DNA from: an uncultured Bacteroidota bacterium
GTDB lineage: Bacteria > Bacteroidota > Bacteroidia > Chitinophagales > Chitinophagaceae
Length of the DNA: 11,250 nt
Assembly: GCA_903912405.1 (NCBI GenBank)
Contig: CAIWHF010000121.1
Location: forward strand, 1 to 11,250
Direction of reading: 5' to 3'
Shown here: positions 8,583 to 11,250 of the stretch, piece by piece
Position numbering within the stretch: the first letter of the stretch is position 1
Layout: each line of letters opens with the position of its first letter
Translations under genes and position numbers: made by a program
Notes under the pieces: generated by a model
The model's database searches: none
What the model was told of the DNA's origin: nothing
What the model saw: only the letters and a program-made list of their open reading frames with translations

Positions 8583-8612
8583 AAACAAAGACCAACTTAA
8601 TGGTCTATGTTT
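8583..8612 (-). terminator. Probable intrinsic terminator after accC
   Basis: A stem of 12 positions with one A-A mismatch (8583-8594 with 8601-8612, core AGACCA/TGGTCT) and a 6-base loop lies two bases after the accC stop. On the - strand it is followed by a short T-run (complement of 8579-8585). It is less G+C-rich than the other two terminators, so it may leak into rfbB. Confidence 0.6.
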
Positions 8613-8614
8613 AT

Positions 8615-9952
8615 TTATTTTAATTCAAAGGATTCAATAAATTTAGTAGTAAAGTTGCCCTTCCTGAAATCTTCATTTTTCATGAGTTGAAGATGAAACG
8701 GAATGGTTGTTTTTACCCCTTCAATGATATACTCGCTCAATGCACGTTCCATTGTTTGTATAGCTTCTTCACGTGTTTGCGCAATAGTGATAATTTTTGC
8801 AATCATGGAATCATAATACGGAGGAATGGTATAGCCTGCATAAATATGCGAGTCGATACGAACGCCATGACCACCTGGTGTATGTAAAACGGTAATCTTA
8901 CCAGGACTTGGTCTGAAGTCGTTATATGGATCTTCTGCATTGATACGGCATTCAATAGCATGCATCGTTGGTTCGTAGTTATTACCAGAGATTTCAATAC
9001 CAGCAGCAATTTTAATTTGCTCTTTTACTAAATCATAGCTAATCACTTCTTCTGTAACACCATGCTCTACTTGAATACGCGTATTCATTTCCATGAAATA
9101 GAAATTACGGTGTTTGTCTACCAAGAACTCCACCGTTCCTACACTTTCATAGTTTATAGCTTTAGCAGCTTTTATAGCGGCTTCTCCCATTTTCTTTCTC
9201 AACTCATCGGTCATAAAAGGAGAAGGTGCTTCTTCTACTAATTTCTGATGACGACGTTGAATAGAACAATCGCGCTCACTTAAATGACAAGCATTTCCAT
9301 GTTGGTCGCCTGCAATTTGTATTTCGATATGGCGAGGTTCTTCAACAAACTTCTCCATATAAATGCCATCATTTTTAAACGATGCTGCTGCTTCTTGCTT
9401 AGCGGTATCGTAGGCTTTTTGGATTTCGTCTTCTGCCCATACTACACGCATACCTTTACCACCACCACCAGCTGTTGCTTTCAAAATAACAGGGTAGCCC
9501 ATTTTGTTAGCTAAGGTTTTTGCTTCTTCTACACTTTCTAAAAGTCCTTCTGAACCTGGAATACACGGAACACCTGCTGCAATCATCGTTTCTTTAGCGG
9601 TGATTTTATCACCCATTTTACGAATCATGTCTGGTGTTGGTCCGATAAATTTAATATTATAGGTTGCGCAAATTTCAGCAAAATGAGCATTTTCAGCTAA
9701 GAATCCATATCCTGGATGTATGGCATCAGCATTAGTAATTTCCGCTGCCGCCATAATGTGCGGAATATTTAAATAAGACTCGCTACTTTGAGGTTTGCCT
9801 ATGCAAACGGCTTCGTCTGCAAATTTAACATGCAAGGAATCTTTATCTGCAGTAGAATAAACAGCTACCGTTTTGATACCCATTTCTCTGCAAGTACGTA
9901 TGATGCGAAGAGCAATTTCTCCTCTATTCGCAATTAGAATTTTCTTAAACAT
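8615..9952 (-). CDS. accC: Acetyl-CoA carboxylase, biotin carboxylase subunit
   Basis: AccC uses ATP and bicarbonate to carboxylate the biotin carried by AccB, the first half-reaction of malonyl-CoA formation for fatty-acid synthesis. The 445-residue protein is of usual length, with all parts of the ATP-grasp fold. The N-terminal ILIANRGEIALR (5-16) and HPGYGFLAEN (79-88) come first. The glycine-rich ATP loop AGGGGKGMR is at 161-169, ERDCSIQRRHQK at 226-237, and the catalytic/metal segment EMNTRIQVEH at 288-297. ECRINAEDP with its conserved Arg follows at about 333-341. One small oddity is Gly298 in VEHGVTEE, where the E. coli enzyme has Pro. It lies 38 bases downstream of accB. The carboxyltransferase genes accA and accD are not in the window. 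Confidence 0.98.
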   Translation of the reverse strand: MFKKILIANRGEIALRIIRTCREMGIKTVAVYSTADKDSLHVKFADEAVCIGKPQSSESYLNIPHIMAAAEITNADAIHPGYGFLAENAHFAEICATYNIKFIGPTPDMIRKMGDKITAKETMIAAGVPCIPGSEGLLESVEEAKTLANKMGYPVILKATAGGGGKGMRVVWAEDEIQKAYDTAKQEAAASFKNDGIYMEKFVEEPRHIEIQIAGDQHGNACHLSERDCSIQRRHQKLVEEAPSPFMTDELRKKMGEAAIKAAKAINYESVGTVEFLVDKHRNFYFMEMNTRIQVEHGVTEEVISYDLVKEQIKIAAGIEISGNNYEPTMHAIECRINAEDPYNDFRPSPGKITVLHTPGGHGVRIDSHIYAGYTIPPYYDSMIAKIITIAQTREEAIQTMERALSEYIIEGVKTTIPFHLQLMKNEDFRKGNFTTKFIESFELK

Positions 9953-9983
9953 GTAGTTCGTTTAATGAATTAAATAATAATAA

Positions 9984-10001
9984 AACCAGCTTAAGCAGGT
10001 T
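9984..10001 (-). other. Small hairpin at the accB stop codon
   Basis: An 18-base interrupted palindrome (AACC-A-GC, TTAA, GC-A-GGTT) places the accB stop codon across its centre. On the - strand it is followed by TTTATTATTATTT. It could act as a weak attenuator or a 3'-end-stabilising structure between accB and accC. The stem is short and has a mismatch, so this may also be chance. Confidence 0.25.
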
Positions 10002-10461
10002 CTACAATAAATAAAGCTTGATCGTATTCTACTGGAGATGCATCATCTACCAATACTTTTACGATTCTTCCGCTTACTTCACTTTCAATTTCATTAAATA
10101 ATTTCATAGCTTCTATGATACAAACTACTTGTCCATCTTTGATTTCATCTCCTACGTTTATAAACGGAGCTTTATCTGGACCAGCACTTCTGTAGAACGT
10201 GCCAATCATTGGCGATTTTACCGTAATTTGATTGGTGCTAGCTGCTGCTGGTGCTGGATTTGCAGGTGTTGTTGGTGCAGCGGCAGGCACTGCAGGTGCT
10301 GCAATAGGCATAGCACTAGGTGCAGCCATAATATATTGCGGTTCTGCACTTGTTTGCTCTTGCTTGATGGTGATTTTAAAATCTTTTTCTTCTATTGATA
10401 GCTCGCTTATATTTGATTTGTTAATCGTTTTAATAAGCTCTTGAATTTGTTTGTATTCCAT
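9991..10461 (-). CDS. accB: Acetyl-CoA carboxylase, biotin carboxyl carrier protein
   Basis: This is the 156-residue biotin carrier of acetyl-CoA carboxylase. It has the three expected parts. A short N-terminal helical region (residues 1-35) presumably docks with the partner subunits. A flexible Ala/Pro-rich linker spans about 43-75. The C-terminal biotinyl domain (about 78-154) begins VKSPMIGTFYRS and carries the biotin site EAMKLFNEIE, with Lys120 as the residue biotinylated by BirA. The protruding thumb (PDKAPF) typical of bacterial carriers is present near 95-100. E. coli has AMKMMN at the site; AMKLFN is a familiar variant. It follows efp by 22 bases and precedes accC, forming the common efp-accB-accC arrangement. 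The biotin ligase is not in the window. Confidence 0.97.
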   Translation of the reverse strand: MEYKQIQELIKTINKSNISELSIEEKDFKITIKQEQTSAEPQYIMAAPSAMPIAAPAVPAAAPTTPANPAPAAASTNQITVKSPMIGTFYRSAGPDKAPFINVGDEIKDGQVVCIIEAMKLFNEIESEVSGRIVKVLVDDASPVEYDQALFIVEPA

Positions 10462-10483
10462 AAAATTATAGTTTGAAAGGGTT

Positions 10484-11050
10484 TTATGATTTTACACGCT
10501 CCATATAAGCGCCTGTTTTTGAATCTATACGGATAAGTTCGCCTTCATTTACAAATAAAGGTACCATGACAGTAGCTCCCGTCTCAACGGTTGCTGGTTT
10601 TAACGTACGCGTAGCCGTATCGCCTTTTACACCGGGCTCTGAGTAGGTTACTTGCAATACTATATTTGTAGGCAACTCAACACTCATAGGCGTTTCTGTT
10701 TCTGTATTGACCATTACAAAACACTCTTGACCATCTTTGTATAAACCTGGATTGTCAATCATGTGTTCTGCTAATGAAATTTGCTCATAAGATTCTGTAT
10801 CCATTAAATTAAAACCACTATCGTCTTTGTAAAGAAATTGATAAGGTCTTTTCTCTACACGAACAGGATAAATGTTCTCACCAGAGTTCCAAGTATGTTC
10901 AATACTTCTTGTATTGTCTACACCTTTTAATTTAGCCCAAACTTTTGCTGCTGAACGAGCTGTTTTATTTTGACCAAATTCAATCACCGAATAAAGACTG
11001 TTGTCTAGTTTTAAAATGATACCATTTCTTATGTCTGCGGTTGTTGCCAT
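10484..11050 (-). CDS. efp: Elongation factor P with an arginine-tipped loop
   Basis: EF-P binds ribosomes stalled on consecutive prolines and helps form the peptide bond. The 188-residue protein has the normal three beta-barrel domains: the N-terminal KOW-like domain (about 1-65, starting MATTADIRNG), a central OB domain with RRPYQFLY-like VEKRPYQFLYKD at about 64-75, and a C-terminal OB domain with the signature VTYSEPGVKGDTATRTLKPA. The domain I loop that reaches the peptidyl-transferase centre is unusual. Where most bacteria have K-P-G-K-G, this protein reads N-K-T-A-R-S-A-A (residues 28-35), putting Arg32 at the tip. That resembles the Arg32-rhamnosylated class of Pseudomonas and Shewanella. 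The modifying enzyme is not in the window. It is first in the efp-accB-accC unit, with a Bacteroidota-type promoter box just upstream. Confidence 0.97.
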   Translation of the reverse strand: MATTADIRNGIILKLDNSLYSVIEFGQNKTARSAAKVWAKLKGVDNTRSIEHTWNSGENIYPVRVEKRPYQFLYKDDSGFNLMDTESYEQISLAEHMIDNPGLYKDGQECFVMVNTETETPMSVELPTNIVLQVTYSEPGVKGDTATRTLKPATVETGATVMVPLFVNEGELIRIDSKTGAYMERVKS

Positions 11051-11079
11051 AGTATTTTAAGTTTAAATTTTTCTGTCTG

Positions 11080-11087
11080 CAAATGTA
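11080..11087 (-). promoter_or_regulatory. Candidate -7 promoter element for efp-accB-accC
   Basis: The - strand reads TACATTTG here, an exact match to the Bacteroidota sigma-ABfr -7 consensus TAnnTTTG. It lies about 30 bases before the efp ATG, which would give a short leader of roughly 25 bases. I find no clear TTTG/TTG element at the usual 19-21 base distance upstream, so the phased T-tracts behind it may matter. Confidence 0.6.
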
Positions 11088-11121
11088 AGGATTAAGTTCA
11101 ATTTATGCATAATTTAGGCTC

Positions 11122-11186
11122 TTTTTTGTCAATTTTTGCTACTTTTTGAACCGTTTTCTGCTTTTTTTGATCTTTTTTATCTTTTT
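11122..11186. promoter_or_regulatory. Phased T/A-tracts, probable curved DNA upstream of efp
   Basis: Seven T-runs of 4-7 bases lie at 11122-11127, 11133-11137, 11143-11147, 11154-11157, 11162-11168, 11173-11178 and 11182-11186. Their centres are separated by about 10.5, 10, 10.5, 9.5, 10.5 and 8.5 bases, close to one helical turn. In-phase A/T tracts are known to bend DNA. On the efp strand these are A-tracts beginning about 35 bases upstream of the -7 box, a position where they could act like an UP element or a bend that helps polymerase or a nucleoid protein bind. The effect on transcription is inferred. Confidence 0.5.
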
Positions 11187-11210
11187 CGACTTGAATATGT
11201 TCAAATAAAA

Positions 11211-11242
11211 AACCGTTTAAATAGACAACTAATTAAACGGTT
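11211..11242 (-). terminator. Intrinsic terminator of a gene beyond the right edge
   Basis: A perfect 10-bp stem (AACCGTTTAA at 11211-11220 with TTAAACGGTT at 11233-11242) encloses a 12-base loop. On the - strand it is followed by a run of six T, two of them inside the stem, then ATTTG. This is the orientation expected for ending a - strand gene to the right of 11250, and it would insulate the efp promoter. The + strand side has a weaker T-run (TTATAAAAAT), so termination in that direction is less likely. Confidence 0.65.
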
Positions 11243-11250
11243 ATAAAAAT

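Noticed and set aside
8803..9009. A 68-codon - strand frame inside accC
   Set aside because: It is an out-of-frame reading of the conserved biotin carboxylase region on the same strand, with no independent support.
10129..10444. Open frames on the + strand opposite accB, one Ala/Gly-rich and one Cys-rich
   Set aside because: They are antisense shadows of the Ala/Pro-rich linker codons of accB and show no start context or family resemblance.
11098..11232. A - strand open frame between the 11211-11242 hairpin and the efp promoter that would encode a lysine-rich peptide (many AAA codons)
   Set aside because: It has no ATG, GTG or TTG start, an in-frame stop lies just upstream at 11233-11235, and it runs into the efp promoter region. 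The lysines are explained by the phased A-tracts.

Overview
The window looks like chromosomal DNA of a Bacteroidota bacterium, probably from the Chitinophagales/Sphingobacteriales side. The reasons are low G+C, almost no Shine-Dalgarno sequences in front of genes, one promoter box of the Bacteroidota type (TAnnTTTG), a DUF4249 outer-membrane lipoprotein, and the efp-accB-accC and hmgA-hpd gene orders. This placement is inference from gene content, not from a marker gene. Coding density is high. I see no RNA genes, insertion sequences, CRISPR arrays or phage genes.

Left edge, + strand (1-894): the 3' end of an M32 (Taq-type) metallocarboxypeptidase gene, coupled by a TAATG overlap to a small unrecognised two-helix membrane protein. 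A strong 14-bp hairpin at 892-924 ends this unit and also the convergent unit coming from the right. Everything from 925 to 11050 lies on the - strand, so read it from high to low coordinates.

(a) 11050-8615: efp, accB, accC. These encode translation factor EF-P and two subunits of acetyl-CoA carboxylase (biotin carrier and biotin carboxylase). A TACATTTG box lies just upstream of efp, and behind it are seven T-tracts spaced about one helical turn apart. (b) 8568-6031: rfbB, rfbA and a DUF445 membrane protein, tightly spaced. The two enzymes carry out the first two steps from glucose-1-phosphate towards dTDP-4-keto-6-deoxyglucose and dTDP-L-rhamnose; rfbC and rfbD are not in the window. (c) 5933-3624: hmgA and hpd, for tyrosine/phenylalanine breakdown through 4-hydroxyphenylpyruvate and homogentisate, closed by a hairpin terminator. 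(d) 3506-925: an L,D-transpeptidase-fold protein overlapping a DUF4249 lipoprotein, followed closely by thioredoxin reductase trxB.

Most of the window is ordinary housekeeping. The points most worth a second look are these: EF-P has an arginine-tipped loop in place of the usual PGKG, resembling the arginine-rhamnosylated EF-P class, and it sits a few kb from dTDP-rhamnose precursor genes; there is phased, probably curved DNA upstream of efp; and a cell-wall enzyme is translationally linked to an outer-membrane lipoprotein without the TonB-dependent receptor usually found beside DUF4249. No clearly new multi-gene system is demonstrated.
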